Source of the DNA: Kitasatospora purpeofusca
GTDB lineage: Bacteria; Actinomycetota; Actinomycetes; Streptomycetales; Streptomycetaceae
DNA: 64,000 bases
Assembly (NCBI RefSeq): GCF_000718025.1
Contig: NZ_JODS01000021.1
Location: 1-64,000, forward strand
Direction: 5' to 3'
Made by a program: the position numbers and the translations under genes. This document shows, piece by piece, positions 19,201 through 28,133 of this stretch (its first letter is position 1; every line of letters begins with the position of its first letter). Under the pieces are notes generated by a model that saw only the letters and a program-made list of their open reading frames with translations, made no database searches and was not told the origin of the DNA.

Positions 19201-19239
19201 CGTTAGATTGTGTCGTACTGACGAAAAGGGGAGAGCGTG

Positions 19240-19881
19240 ATGGACGACCGCAGCACGGCCGAAGTCGCCGACGTGGCGGAGGAGTGGGAGATCCGGGGGA
19301 GCACCACCCCCTTCCAGGGCCGGGTCACCGGGGTGCGCACCGAGGAGGTCCTGATGCCCGACGGCAGCTGGGCCCGCCGCGACTACCAGACCCACCCCGG
19401 GTCGGTCTCCGTCCTCGCCCTGGACGAGCGGCAGCGGGTGCTGATCCTGCGCCAGTACCGCCACCCCGTCCGCCAGCGCCTCTGGGAGCTGCCCGCCGGA
19501 CTGCTCGACGTGCCCGGCGAGAACCCGCTGCACGCCGCCCAGCGCGAGCTGTACGAGGAGGCGCACTGCAAGGCCGGCGAATGGCGGGTGCTGGTCGACT
19601 TCTACACCTCGCCCGGCGGCACCGACGAGGCCCTGCGGCTCTTCCTCGCCACCGACCTGTCCGAGGCCGAGGGGGAGCGGTACGAGGCGCACGGGGAGGA
19701 ACTGGAGCTGGAGTCCGCCCGGGTGCCGGTCGAGGAGCTCGTCCGGCTGATCCACGCCGGCGAGCTGCACAACCCGACCCTGATCACCGGGACCCTGGCG
19801 CTGTACGCGGCGCTGCACGGGCCCGGAGGGCTGGACGCGCTGCGGGCGGCGGACTCGCCGTGGCCCGCCAGGCCCTTTTAA
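19240..19881 (+). CDS. NUDIX hydrolase, ADP-ribose pyrophosphatase type
   Basis: 213 aa from ATG at 19240 (AGGGGAG 6-7 bases upstream; an adjacent in-frame GTG at 19237 is possible). The Nudix box runs from the glycine of GLLDVPGENPLHAAQ through RELYEEAHCKA, with the RE..EE core that binds Mg. The preceding PAGLLD and the tail region SEAEGERYEAHGEELELE, with acidic residues ~15 after the box, resemble ADP-ribose pyrophosphatases. Likely cleaves ADP-ribose or related nucleoside diphosphates. The pyrG-NUDIX pairing is common in actinomycetes. Confidence 0.87.
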   Translation: MDDRSTAEVADVAEEWEIRGSTTPFQGRVTGVRTEEVLMPDGSWARRDYQTHPGSVSVLALDERQRVLILRQYRHPVRQRLWELPAGLLDVPGENPLHAAQRELYEEAHCKAGEWRVLVDFYTSPGGTDEALRLFLATDLSEAEGERYEAHGEELELESARVPVEELVRLIHAGELHNPTLITGTLALYAALHGPGGLDALRAADSPWPARPF

Positions 19882-20334
19882 TTGGGCTCGGCTCGCCTCC
19901 GGGGCGCTTCCGTCCGGTGCCGACGGTCGGCGCTCCCTCGCTCCTTCGTCGCTCCCTCGCGCTCTCCCTTTCGGCACCGGCGCGCCCCTTCGGCTCGCTC
20001 GCGGTAGTGCCTGGCGGGGGTCACGGCGGGTGGGTGGGGGCTTGGGGCGCGGGGTTCGGTGACCGGTCGGCGTGCCCCTTCGGCTCGCTCGCGGTCCTGG
20101 CGGAGTGGGTGGGGACTCCTCGTGGTGGTCCGGGGTCGGGGCGGGTGAGTTCTGTCGGGTTGTCGGGCGGGATGGGGCCGGGGGGGTGATTTACCGGTTC
20201 GTACGACCGGATGTCACCTCGGTCGGGGCGGGCGGCCGAACTACGCTTCGCAGACGGGGCGTCCGTTGCGGGCGGCCGCCGGTCGGTGCTGGGTGACGTC
20301 GGGAGTGGCACGGGTGGCGAGGAAGACGGCGACC
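19882..20334. other. Intergenic region with 22-bp direct repeat
   Basis: About 450 bp without a supported gene. It carries two exact copies of a 22-mer beginning gccccttcggctcgctcg (19984-20005 and 20074-20095, 90 bp apart) and C/T-rich clusters (ctccctcgctccttcgtcgct). The second half must hold the promoter of the NTPase gene. Confidence 0.6.
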
Positions 20335-22380
20335 ATGGAGGCCGGGACCGGCGCGCCCGTCGAGCGCGTTCCCGGGCTGGAGCGGCTGCCCGCCGGCCCC
20401 GCCCTGTTCGTCGGCCGGCGCACCGAGCTGGCCGCGCTCCGGGCCGCCGCCGCGCGTCCGGCCGAGGGCCGCAGTCCGGTGCTGGTGCTGGCCGGGCGGC
20501 CCGGTTCGGGCCGTACCGCGCTGGCCGTGCGGTTCGCCGTCACCGTCGCCGGCCAGTACCCCGACGGTGTGCTGTTCGCCCGGCTGTCCGCCCCCGACGG
20601 CGGCCGGGTGCCGCCCGCCAGGGCCGCCCGTCGGCTGCTGGAGCAGCTCGGCGCGGACACCGCCGACGTCCCGCTGCCCGGCGGCGCCGGGGACGGCCGG
20701 GACGACCCGGCGTGCGTCGCGCTGCGCGCCGCGCTGGCCGGGCGGCGGGTGCTGCTGGTGCTGGACGACGTCCGGGACGCCGGGCAGCTGTGGCCGCTGC
20801 TCGCGGACGAGCCCGGCTGCCTGGTGCTCGCCACCACGGCCGGGCCGCTCACCGGGATCGAGGACATCGACCCCGTCATCCTCGGCGGGCTCGACCGGAC
20901 GGCCGCGGCCGAGCTGCTCGGCGACCTGGTCGGCGGCACCAGGATCGGCTGCGACCCGGTCGGCGCGGCGGACCTGGCGGAGGCCTGCGGCTCCCAGCCG
21001 GCGGCGCTGCGGCTGATGGCCGGGCGGCTGCGCGGCAAGCCGGAGCTGGCGGTGACGGAGGCGGCCAAGGAGCTGCTGCGGGCCGTCGCCGAGGCCGGGA
21101 AGGCGGAGCCGGACCGGGCCCCGGCGAACGACCCGGAGGGCGCGAAGGAGTCGGCGGAGCCTGCGGACCCGCCGGCCGGGAAGGGCAAGGGGAAGCGCGG
21201 GGCGGTCGTGACCGCTTCGGAGCCGGCCGCCGCGGTGGCCCCGCCGGCGGAGCCGCCACGCGACCCGGCCGCCTGGGTCCGGCCCGGGCCGGAACCCGCG
21301 GAACCCGTCCCGGTGCCCGACAACGACCCGCTGGTCGGCGCCTTCACCCTGGCCTACGCCGGTCTGACCGCCGCGCAGGCCCGGATGCTGCGCGCGCTCA
21401 CCCTGGCCCCCGCCCAGTCCGCGGACCCGCGCACCGCCTCCGCGCTGGTCGGCTGTCCGGCCCCGGAGGCCGCGACGACCCTGGCCGCGCTCGCCGAGCG
21501 GGAGCTGCTGGCCGAGGAGCCGCCGGCCGCCGACGGCACCGCCCGCTACCGCGTCCCCGGCCGGCTCCACCCCCGGCTGGTCCGGCTGCGGGAGCGGGAG
21601 GACCGGCCCGCCGAGATCGAGCTGGCCCGGGCCAGGCTGCTGGAGCGGCTGGTCCGGCTCACCGAGTCGGCCCGCTCGCTGCTCGACCCGTCCGAGGGCG
21701 CCGGGCCCGATCCGCTGCCCGGCCCGCTGCGGCTGAAGTCCGCCGCCCACGCCAGGGAGTGGCTGCTCGGCGAGCGGGACCCGCTGCTCGGCGCGGTCGC
21801 CGACGCGATCGGCCAGGGCGATCTCGACGGTTCGGCGGGCCGGCTGGTCACCGCGCTGCTCCGGTCGCTGCCCTTGACCGGCGCCGCCGCCCCGGCCGAC
21901 CTGCACCAGCTGCACGAGCTGGTGCTGACGGTGGCCGAGCGCCACGGCCGGCCGCGCCGGGCCTCGGCCGCGCTGCTCAACCTGGGCGACCTCCAGGCCG
22001 CCGCCGGACGCTGGGAACAGGCCTCCGGGCACTACCGGGCGGCCCTGGAGCACGCCAGGACCGCCGACGACGAGGCGCTCTGTGCCCGCGCGCTGGAGGG
22101 CGCGGCGGGCTGCCACCGGGCGCTCGGCGATGCCGTGCGCGCCGCCGATTGGTACGGCCGGGCGCTGGGTGTCCGGCAGTCGATGGGGGACCAGGCCGCC
22201 GAGGCCCGGCTGCTGGCCCGGGTGGCCGAGGCGCACGCGGCCCAGCGCCGGTTCGACGAGGCGGAGCGGGAGTACCGGGCATCGCTCTCGGTCCTGCGCC
22301 GGATCGGCGACGAACGGGGCCGGGAGGCCGTCGCCGTTGCCCTCGCCGAGCTGCGGGAACGGGTCTCCACCGGGTGGTAG
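20335..22380 (+). CDS. NB-ARC/AfsR-like NTPase with C-terminal TPRs
   Basis: 681 aa from ATG at 20335 (GAGGAAG upstream). Domain order: FVGRRTELAALRAA entry motif, Walker A GRPGSGRTALA at ~60 in which the invariant Lys is replaced by Arg, a Walker B-like VLLVLDDV at ~140, and the GLDRTAAAELL and GSQPAALRLMAG (GxP-like) motifs of AfsR/STAND NTPases. A Pro/Glu-rich linker at ~255-325, a winged-helix-like part, and TPR repeats follow from ~530 (ASAALLNLGDLQAAAGRWEQ). It lacks the SARP DNA-binding domain of AfsR, so it is more likely a signalling or scaffold protein than a direct activator. The K-to-R change may weaken ATP hydrolysis. Confidence 0.8.
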   Translation: MEAGTGAPVERVPGLERLPAGPALFVGRRTELAALRAAAARPAEGRSPVLVLAGRPGSGRTALAVRFAVTVAGQYPDGVLFARLSAPDGGRVPPARAARRLLEQLGADTADVPLPGGAGDGRDDPACVALRAALAGRRVLLVLDDVRDAGQLWPLLADEPGCLVLATTAGPLTGIEDIDPVILGGLDRTAAAELLGDLVGGTRIGCDPVGAADLAEACGSQPAALRLMAGRLRGKPELAVTEAAKELLRAVAEAGKAEPDRAPANDPEGAKESAEPADPPAGKGKGKRGAVVTASEPAAAVAPPAEPPRDPAAWVRPGPEPAEPVPVPDNDPLVGAFTLAYAGLTAAQARMLRALTLAPAQSADPRTASALVGCPAPEAATTLAALAERELLAEEPPAADGTARYRVPGRLHPRLVRLREREDRPAEIELARARLLERLVRLTESARSLLDPSEGAGPDPLPGPLRLKSAAHAREWLLGERDPLLGAVADAIGQGDLDGSAGRLVTALLRSLPLTGAAAPADLHQLHELVLTVAERHGRPRRASAALLNLGDLQAAAGRWEQASGHYRAALEHARTADDEALCARALEGAAGCHRALGDAVRAADWYGRALGVRQSMGDQAAEARLLARVAEAHAAQRRFDEAEREYRASLSVLRRIGDERGREAVAVALAELRERVSTGW

Positions 22381-22641
22381 GTCCCGGTTCGGGAGTATTG
22401 TCGAATATGCCCGGTCAGCGCGGCTTTGACAGGAAGATCGCGATGGAAGCCTACGAACCTGCCAATGAGCTCGGCAGATTTATTCACTTTGGAAGGCTGA
22501 CAGGCCGCCTGGGCTTCATTACACTCGTACTCAGTCGCGCAGCGAGCCGTGCCCCGGTGCCATCCGGAGGCTTCCCCCCGTGCGCGTCGCCCGCCGGTCT
22601 TCTCCGGTAGGGACCCCCATGGCAAGAGGACGTGTTTAGCC

Positions 22642-23757
22642 GTGAAGGTCGGCATCCCCCGCGAGGTCAAGAACCACGAGTACCGCGTGGCCATCACGCC
22701 CGCCGGCGTGCATGAGCTCGTCCGCAACGGACACGAGGTCTACATCGAGGACAACGCCGGTGTCGGCTCCTCGATCCCGAACGAGGAGTACGTGGCCGCC
22801 GGCGCCACCATCCTCCCCACCGCCGACGAGGTGTGGGCCACCGCCGACCTGCTGCTGAAGGTCAAGGAGCCCATCGCGCAGGAGTACCACCGCCTGCGCA
22901 AGGGCCAGACGGTCTTCACGTACCTCCACCTGGCGGCCGACCGCGCCGGCACCGACGCGCTGGTCGCCTCCGGCACCACCGCCATCGCGTACGAGACCGT
23001 GCAGACCGCCAACGGCGCCCTGCCGCTGCTCGCCCCGATGTCCGAGGTCGCGGGCCGGCTGGCCCCGCAGGTCGGCTCGTACCACCTGATGCGCCCGGCC
23101 GGCGGCCGCGGCACCCTCCCGGGCGGCGTTCCCGGCACCCACCCGGCCAAGGCCGTCGTCATCGGTGGCGGCGTCTCCGGCTGGCACGCGGCCACCATCG
23201 CCATCGGCATGGGCTACGACGTGACCCTGCTGGACCGCGACATCAACAAGCTGCGCGAGGCCGACAAGATCTTCGGCACGAAGATCAAGGCCATCATGTC
23301 CAACTCCTTCGAGCTGGAGAAGGCCGTCATCGAGGCCGACCTGGTCATCGGCGCGGTGCTGATCCCGGGCGCCAAGGCCCCGAAGCTCGTCACCAACGAG
23401 CTGGTCTCCCGCATGAAGCCGGGCTCCGTGCTCGTCGACATCGCCATCGACCAGGGCGGCTGCTTCGAGGACTCGCACGCCACCACGCACGCCGAGCCGA
23501 CCTTCCAGGTCCACAACTCGGTCTTCTACTGCGTGGCCAACATGCCGGGTGCCGTCCCGAACACCTCCACCTACGCGCTGACCAACGCGACGCTGCCGTA
23601 CGTCGTCGAGCTGGCCAACCGGGGCTGGAAGGAGGCGCTGCGCCGCGACGCCGCGCTCGCCAAGGGTCTGAACGTCCACGAGGGCCAGATCACCTTCGCC
23701 GCCGTCGCCGAGGCGTTCGGCCTGGAGTCGGTCTCCCTGGAGTCCGTGCTCGCCTAG
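22642..23757 (+). CDS. ald: Alanine dehydrogenase
   Basis: 371 aa from GTG at 22642 with AGAGGA upstream; KVGIPREVKNHEYRVAITP is the standard N-terminus. Oxidatively deaminates L-alanine to pyruvate with NAD. Key parts: substrate Arg/Lys near RVAITP and LLLKVKEP, catalytic His in TYLHLAADR, Rossmann motif VIGGGVSGWHAA, and the C-terminal VDIAIDQGGCFEDSHATTHA with the catalytic Asp. Full length. The 260-bp upstream gap, AT-richer than its surroundings (cagatttattcactttgg), likely holds its promoter. Confidence 0.95.
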   Translation: MKVGIPREVKNHEYRVAITPAGVHELVRNGHEVYIEDNAGVGSSIPNEEYVAAGATILPTADEVWATADLLLKVKEPIAQEYHRLRKGQTVFTYLHLAADRAGTDALVASGTTAIAYETVQTANGALPLLAPMSEVAGRLAPQVGSYHLMRPAGGRGTLPGGVPGTHPAKAVVIGGGVSGWHAATIAIGMGYDVTLLDRDINKLREADKIFGTKIKAIMSNSFELEKAVIEADLVIGAVLIPGAKAPKLVTNELVSRMKPGSVLVDIAIDQGGCFEDSHATTHAEPTFQVHNSVFYCVANMPGAVPNTSTYALTNATLPYVVELANRGWKEALRRDAALAKGLNVHEGQITFAAVAEAFGLESVSLESVLA

Positions 23758-23771
23758 TACGACCCCGTGTC

Positions 23772-23802
23772 GCCCCCGACCCGATGTCCTCGGGTCGGGG
23801 GC
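23772..23802 (+). terminator. Terminator after ald
   Basis: A perfect 13-bp stem (23772-23784 with 23790-23802) with a 5-nt loop lies shortly after the ald stop codon. Confidence 0.85.
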
Positions 23803-24129
23803 TTCGCCGTGCCCGTCCGCGGGGTCACGCTGAGTCCCCGCGGAGGGTGTGAACGAGGGGTGAACCCCGTGGCGACTTCGGGGGCGGAACGGGTGGGTCG
23901 CTCTGTCGTCAATTTCTGTGGGTCGTGTCACCCCACCGCAGAAACGTTAGGGTCAAGGGCCCTCGCATCCCTTGACAGAGGGTTGCCCGATAGTCGACAC
24001 ATCCTGCCCACTACCGTGGATTGTGTTGCTGCGAACGCCTTGAACGGCCTAGAGTCGCAAACCGTCGGCATGCTGCCACGCTGACGAATCGACATAGAGT
24101 CCTGGATGCCCAAGGAGGTAAGACGACTT
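23803..24129 (+). other. Leader/promoter region of the parA-scpAB operon
   Basis: About 330 bp without a gene. A consensus TTGACA lies at 23972-23977, but no convincing -10 box stands at 17-18 bp from it. A second candidate region (ttgaacggcctagagtcg, about 24039-24057) is closer to the start. No parS-type palindrome was seen here. Confidence 0.5.
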
Positions 24130-25296
24130 GTGAATGAGTCGACATTTGCTCCCGGGGGTGGTCAGCCAGGGCTGGCGGAGCACACCGCCGGCCAGCCGAG
24201 TGGGGAGTCCGGGGCCAGGCAGGCCTCCGTGGGCTCGGCCGAGGTCGGCTCGGTCGCTCTCCGTACTTTCGAAGCACGCCAGAACACAGCACAGGTGACC
24301 ACGGTGACCGACTACGACGCCGAACTGCCGGCCCACGGCCTGGCCTACGGCGAGTTCGCCTACGGCGCCTACGACGACCCCGACGCCGAGTACGAGCCGG
24401 ACCCGGAGTACGCGGCCACGCTCGCCCCCGACGCCGCGCGACAGCGCCGCGAGCGGATCGGCCCGACCGGACGTCCGCAGCCGTACTTCCCGATCCCGGC
24501 GCCGGTGGCCGAGCACGGCCCCGCCCAGATCATCGCGATGTGCAACCAGAAGGGCGGCGTCGGCAAGACCACGTCGACCATCAACCTGGGTGCCGCGCTC
24601 GCCGAGTACGGCCGCCGGGTGCTGCTCGTCGACTTCGACCCGCAGGGCGCCCTCTCCGTCGGACTCGGCGTCAACCCGATGGAACTCGACGTCACCGTCT
24701 ACAACCTGCTCATGGAGCGCGGACTGACGGCCGATGAGGTGCTGCTGAAGACGGCCGTGCCGGGCATGGACCTGCTGCCGTCCAACATCGACCTCTCCGC
24801 CGCCGAGGTGCAGCTGGTCAGCGAGGTGGCCCGGGAGTCCGCGCTGGCGCGCGCCCTGCGGCCGCTGCTGCCCGACTACGACTACGTCATCATCGACTGC
24901 CAGCCCTCGCTGGGCCTGCTGACGGTCAATGCGCTGACGGCCGCTCACAGCGTGATCGTGCCGCTGGAGTGCGAGTTCTTCGCGCTGCGCGGTGTCGCGC
25001 TGCTCACCGAGACCATCGAGAAGGTCTGCGAGCGGCTCAACCCGGAGCTGCGGCTGGACGGCATCCTCGCCACCATGTACGACTCGCGCACCGTGCACAG
25101 CCGCGAGGTGCTGGCGCGCGTCGTCGAGGCGTTCGGCGAGCACGTCTTCCACACCGTCATCGGGCGGACCGTGCGCTTCCCGGAGACCACCGTCGCCGGC
25201 GAACCGATCACGACGTACGCGACCAATTCGGTCGGTGCCGCCGCCTACCGTCAGCTCGCCAGGGAGGTGCTCGACCGGTGCCGCCCCGCCGAGTGA
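24130..25296 (+). CDS. ParA/Soj-type chromosome-partition ATPase
   Basis: 388 aa from GTG at 24130; a strong AAGGAGGT at ~24110-24117 sits before it, and an ATG at 24106 is unlikely because it precedes this site. Residues 1-130 are a poorly conserved, acidic lead. From ~residue 137 it is a deviant Walker ATPase: CNQKGGVGKTTSTINL (signature lysine plus P-loop lysine), VLLVDFDPQGALS, and DYVIIDCQPSLGLLTVNAL. Paired with scpA/scpB it is the SMC-linked ParA paralogue known from Streptomyces, distinct from the oriC-proximal parA of parAB. Its stop overlaps the next gene. Confidence 0.88.
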   Translation: MNESTFAPGGGQPGLAEHTAGQPSGESGARQASVGSAEVGSVALRTFEARQNTAQVTTVTDYDAELPAHGLAYGEFAYGAYDDPDAEYEPDPEYAATLAPDAARQRRERIGPTGRPQPYFPIPAPVAEHGPAQIIAMCNQKGGVGKTTSTINLGAALAEYGRRVLLVDFDPQGALSVGLGVNPMELDVTVYNLLMERGLTADEVLLKTAVPGMDLLPSNIDLSAAEVQLVSEVARESALARALRPLLPDYDYVIIDCQPSLGLLTVNALTAAHSVIVPLECEFFALRGVALLTETIEKVCERLNPELRLDGILATMYDSRTVHSREVLARVVEAFGEHVFHTVIGRTVRFPETTVAGEPITTYATNSVGAAAYRQLAREVLDRCRPAE

Positions 25297-25931
25297 GTCT
25301 CCCGGGGGCCGACGAGCTGTTCCGAACCACCGGCGGGATGGCGCTCTCGCCGTCCCTCGCGTCGCGTTCGGCCGTCGAGGCCCCCAGACCGGAGACCGCC
25401 CGGGCGGTCAACGGCGCCGGTGACCCGGACGGCGCCGAGGGCGCCGACGAGGTCACCGCGGCCGGTGGCGTCGGCCCGGCCGACGGCGGCGAGGGGCCGG
25501 AGCGCGCCGGGAGCGGCGCGGACCGGGCCGGGGACCAGGAGGGCGGCCGCCGGAGCGCGCGCCGCGAGACCGGTGCGGCGGGCGCGTCCGTGCCCGCCCC
25601 CGCACAGCCGGGCGGCCGGACCTCGGCCCCGGCGCCGCGCCAGCACGCCGGTGCGGTCGAGGACCAGACGGGTGCCGCCGGACGGCCCCGTCCGCGTGGC
25701 CGTGCCCCCCGCCGCCCCAGCGGGCGCGAGCGGCACGACGAGAAGATCACCGTGTACGTGTCCGCCGAGGAGCTGATGGACCTCGAACACACCCGGCTGG
25801 TGCTCCGCGGTGAGCACGGCCTGGCGGTGGACCGGGGCCGGATCGTGCGGGAGGCCATCGCGGTCGTCCTGGCGGACCTGGAGCAGCGCGGCGAGGCCAG
25901 CATCCTGGTGCGGCGGCTGCGCGGGCGCTGA
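25293..25931 (+). CDS. Hypothetical protein with ribbon-helix-helix-like C-terminus
   Basis: 212 aa from GTG at 25293, whose GTGA overlaps the parA stop (alternative GTG 25278). The first ~145 residues are disordered (Ala/Gly/Pro/Arg-rich). The last ~60 are well formed: KITVYVSAEELMDLEHTRL then RIVREAIAVVLADLEQRG, resembling a short beta strand plus two helices of an RHH/Arc-type DNA-binding domain. Its invariable place between parA-like and scpA suggests a role in chromosome segregation or as a ParB-like partner, but that is inference. Confidence 0.75.
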   Translation: MSLPGADELFRTTGGMALSPSLASRSAVEAPRPETARAVNGAGDPDGAEGADEVTAAGGVGPADGGEGPERAGSGADRAGDQEGGRRSARRETGAAGASVPAPAQPGGRTSAPAPRQHAGAVEDQTGAAGRPRPRGRAPRRPSGRERHDEKITVYVSAEELMDLEHTRLVLRGEHGLAVDRGRIVREAIAVVLADLEQRGEASILVRRLRGR

Positions 25932-26165
25932 GCCCGTGCCTCGGGGCCGCGGGGGGTCCGGGGCGGGTCGAGGTTCGCGCGGGGGCCGGTGGGGCCCGGA
26001 ACGGCGGCTGTGCGGGCGCTGGGCGCCTGTCCCGGGGCCGCGGGGGGTTCGGGCGGGTCCCAGGGCCTTGCGTGGCCGCGCGGGCGGCTGCGGGGCCGGA
26101 GAGGACCGGCGTGTCGGCGGCCCCGGTGCCGGGCGGCCGGTGCCGCCGGGCGAAGATGGACCGTC

Positions 26166-27119
26166 ATGCCGAGCACGTCCGAGAGCCCCGTCGTCGCCCA
26201 GGCCGCCGTCGTCGCTGCGGCGGAGCCCGGCGCGTCGGCCGCCGTGGGCGCCGGGGGCGGGGCGGGCGGAGCGGGTACCGACGGGCCGCAGGGCGGCTTC
26301 CGGGTCCGGCTGGACAACTTCGAAGGCCCGTTCGACCTGCTGCTGAGCCTGATCGCCAAGCATCGGATGGACGTCACCGAGGTGGCGCTGGCGACGGTCA
26401 CCGACGAGTTCCTCGCCCACATCCGCGCCATGGGGCCGGACTGGGACCTGGACGCGGCGACCGAGTTCCTGGTGGTCGCCGCCACCCTCCTCGACCTCAA
26501 GGCGGCCCGGCTGCTGCCCGCCGCCGAGGTCGAGGACGAGGAGGACCTCGCCCTGCTGGAGGCGCGCGACCTGCTCTTCGCCCGGCTGCTCCAGTACCGG
26601 GCCTACAAGCGCGCGGCGGCCCTGTTCGGCGAGCGCTGGGCCGCCGAGCTGCTCCGGCGCCCTCGCAGCGTCGGCCTGGAGCCCCGGCACGCCGCGCTGC
26701 TGCCCGAGGTCGTGATCAGCATCGGCACCGAGCGCTTCGCGCAGCTCGCCGCCCGGGCGATGACGCCCAAGCCCCCGCCGGCCGTCTACGTCGACCACAT
26801 CCACAGCCCGCCGGTGAGCGTGCGCGAGCAGGCCGGCCTGGTGGTCGACCTGCTGGCCGAGCTGGGCGAGGCCACCTTCCAGCGGCTGGTGGCGGACGCC
26901 CCGGACACCATGGTGGTGGTCGCCCGCTTCCTGGCCCTGCTGGAGCTGTACCGGGAGCGGGTGCTCGCCTTCGAGCAGCCGGACGCGCTCGGCGAGCTGG
27001 TGGTGCGCTGGGTGGCCGAGGCGGACCGGGGCGCGATCGAGGTGACCGACGAGTTCGACCGGCCGGCGGGCGAGGCGGCGGGCGAGGCGGCGGTGAAGGG
27101 CGAGGAGGACGGGCGATGA
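26166..27119 (+). CDS. scpA: Segregation and condensation protein A (kleisin)
   Basis: 317 aa from ATG at 26166. The kleisin of the host SMC condensin. After an Ala/Gly-rich lead of ~45 residues comes the diagnostic FEGPFDLLLSLIAKHRMDVTEVALA, then AATEFLVVAATLLDLKAARLLP, and a C-terminal winged helix (VVVARFLALLELYRERVLAFEQ). It joins SMC heads with ScpB. It is translationally coupled to scpB by an ATGA overlap. Confidence 0.95.
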   Translation: MPSTSESPVVAQAAVVAAAEPGASAAVGAGGGAGGAGTDGPQGGFRVRLDNFEGPFDLLLSLIAKHRMDVTEVALATVTDEFLAHIRAMGPDWDLDAATEFLVVAATLLDLKAARLLPAAEVEDEEDLALLEARDLLFARLLQYRAYKRAAALFGERWAAELLRRPRSVGLEPRHAALLPEVVISIGTERFAQLAARAMTPKPPPAVYVDHIHSPPVSVREQAGLVVDLLAELGEATFQRLVADAPDTMVVVARFLALLELYRERVLAFEQPDALGELVVRWVAEADRGAIEVTDEFDRPAGEAAGEAAVKGEEDGR

Positions 27120-28069
27120 CGGTCGGGAACGGCGAGGCGGGCGGTGGACGGCCGGCCAGGCGGGCGCTGGGGGTACCGGGGCAGCCGAGGGCCGAGGAGT
27201 GGCAGGAACCGGCTCCGAGCGTCCTGGAGGACGGTCCGGTGGCGGCTCCCGGGGCCGTCCCCGCGGTCATGGCCGCCGTGGCGGCCGTCACGGCCGAGGC
27301 GGTGGAGGTAGTGGCGGCGGTGGAGGTGGCCGCGGCGGTGCCGGTGGAGGTGGTGCACCAGAAGTCGGCTCCGTCGACTTCTCCGGAGCGGCTTCCCGAA
27401 GACCTTTCCGTGGATCTTCCCGGCCTCCCGGCGGCGGACGGGCCTGGGCTGCGGGCGGAGCTGGAGGCGATCCTGATGATCGTCGACGAGCCGGCCACCG
27501 AGGCCCACCTGGCCGCCGTGCTGGAGCGCCCGTGCGCGGAGGTGGCCTCGGCCCTGCGCGGGCTGTCCGCCGAGTACACCGCCCAGGGCCGCGGCTTCGA
27601 CCTGCGGCAGGTGGCCGGGGGCTGGCGTTTCCACAGCCGCGCCACCTGCGCTCCTGCCGTCGACCGCTTCGTCCTGGACGGCCAGCAGGCCCGTCTGACC
27701 CAGGCGGCGCTGGAGACCCTGGCGGTGGTCGCCTACCGGCAACCGGTGTCCAGATCGCGGGTCTCCGCCGTCCGCGGTGTGAACTGTGACGGTGTGATGC
27801 GTACCCTGGTACAGCGAGGACTGGTGGAAGAGGCCGGATCCGAGCCCGAAACAGGTGCGATCCTGTATCGGACGACGAACTACTTCCTGGAACGGATGGG
27901 GCTCCGCGGCCTGGACGAGCTGCCGGAGCTCGCCCCGTTCCTGCCCGAGGTCGACGACGTGGAAGCGGAGTCCCTGGAGGGCACGATGATCGCGGAGGCG
28001 GTCGCCGCCGCTGCCGCGAAGGCTGCGGACGGCAGTGGCGAGGCCGGTCGGGCTGCGCCTGATCGGTAG
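27116..28069 (+). CDS. scpB: Segregation and condensation protein B (kite)
   Basis: 317 aa from ATG at 27116 (ATGA overlap with scpA). Residues 1-115 are a disordered Val/Ala/Pro-rich extension longer than in most ScpB. The two winged-helix domains follow: LRAELEAILMIVDEPATEAH and QARLTQAALETLAVVAYRQP, with VSAVRGVNCDGVMRTLVQRG and ILYRTTNYFLERMGL, all standard for ScpB. Works as a dimer on the ScpA kleisin in the SMC complex. Confidence 0.95.
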   Translation: MTVGNGEAGGGRPARRALGVPGQPRAEEWQEPAPSVLEDGPVAAPGAVPAVMAAVAAVTAEAVEVVAAVEVAAAVPVEVVHQKSAPSTSPERLPEDLSVDLPGLPAADGPGLRAELEAILMIVDEPATEAHLAAVLERPCAEVASALRGLSAEYTAQGRGFDLRQVAGGWRFHSRATCAPAVDRFVLDGQQARLTQAALETLAVVAYRQPVSRSRVSAVRGVNCDGVMRTLVQRGLVEEAGSEPETGAILYRTTNYFLERMGLRGLDELPELAPFLPEVDDVEAESLEGTMIAEAVAAAAAKAADGSGEAGRAAPDR

Positions 28070-28133
28070 GGGGCGGTGAGGTCGGCCGAAACGACCGCAC
28101 AGCCCAAGACGGTAACGACGTACGGACACTTTG

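Noticed and set aside
23803..24129. parS/oriC-type site near the parA-like gene
   Set aside because: No gtttcacgtgaaac-like palindrome or DnaA-box cluster was seen; this ParA belongs to the scpAB cluster, not the origin.
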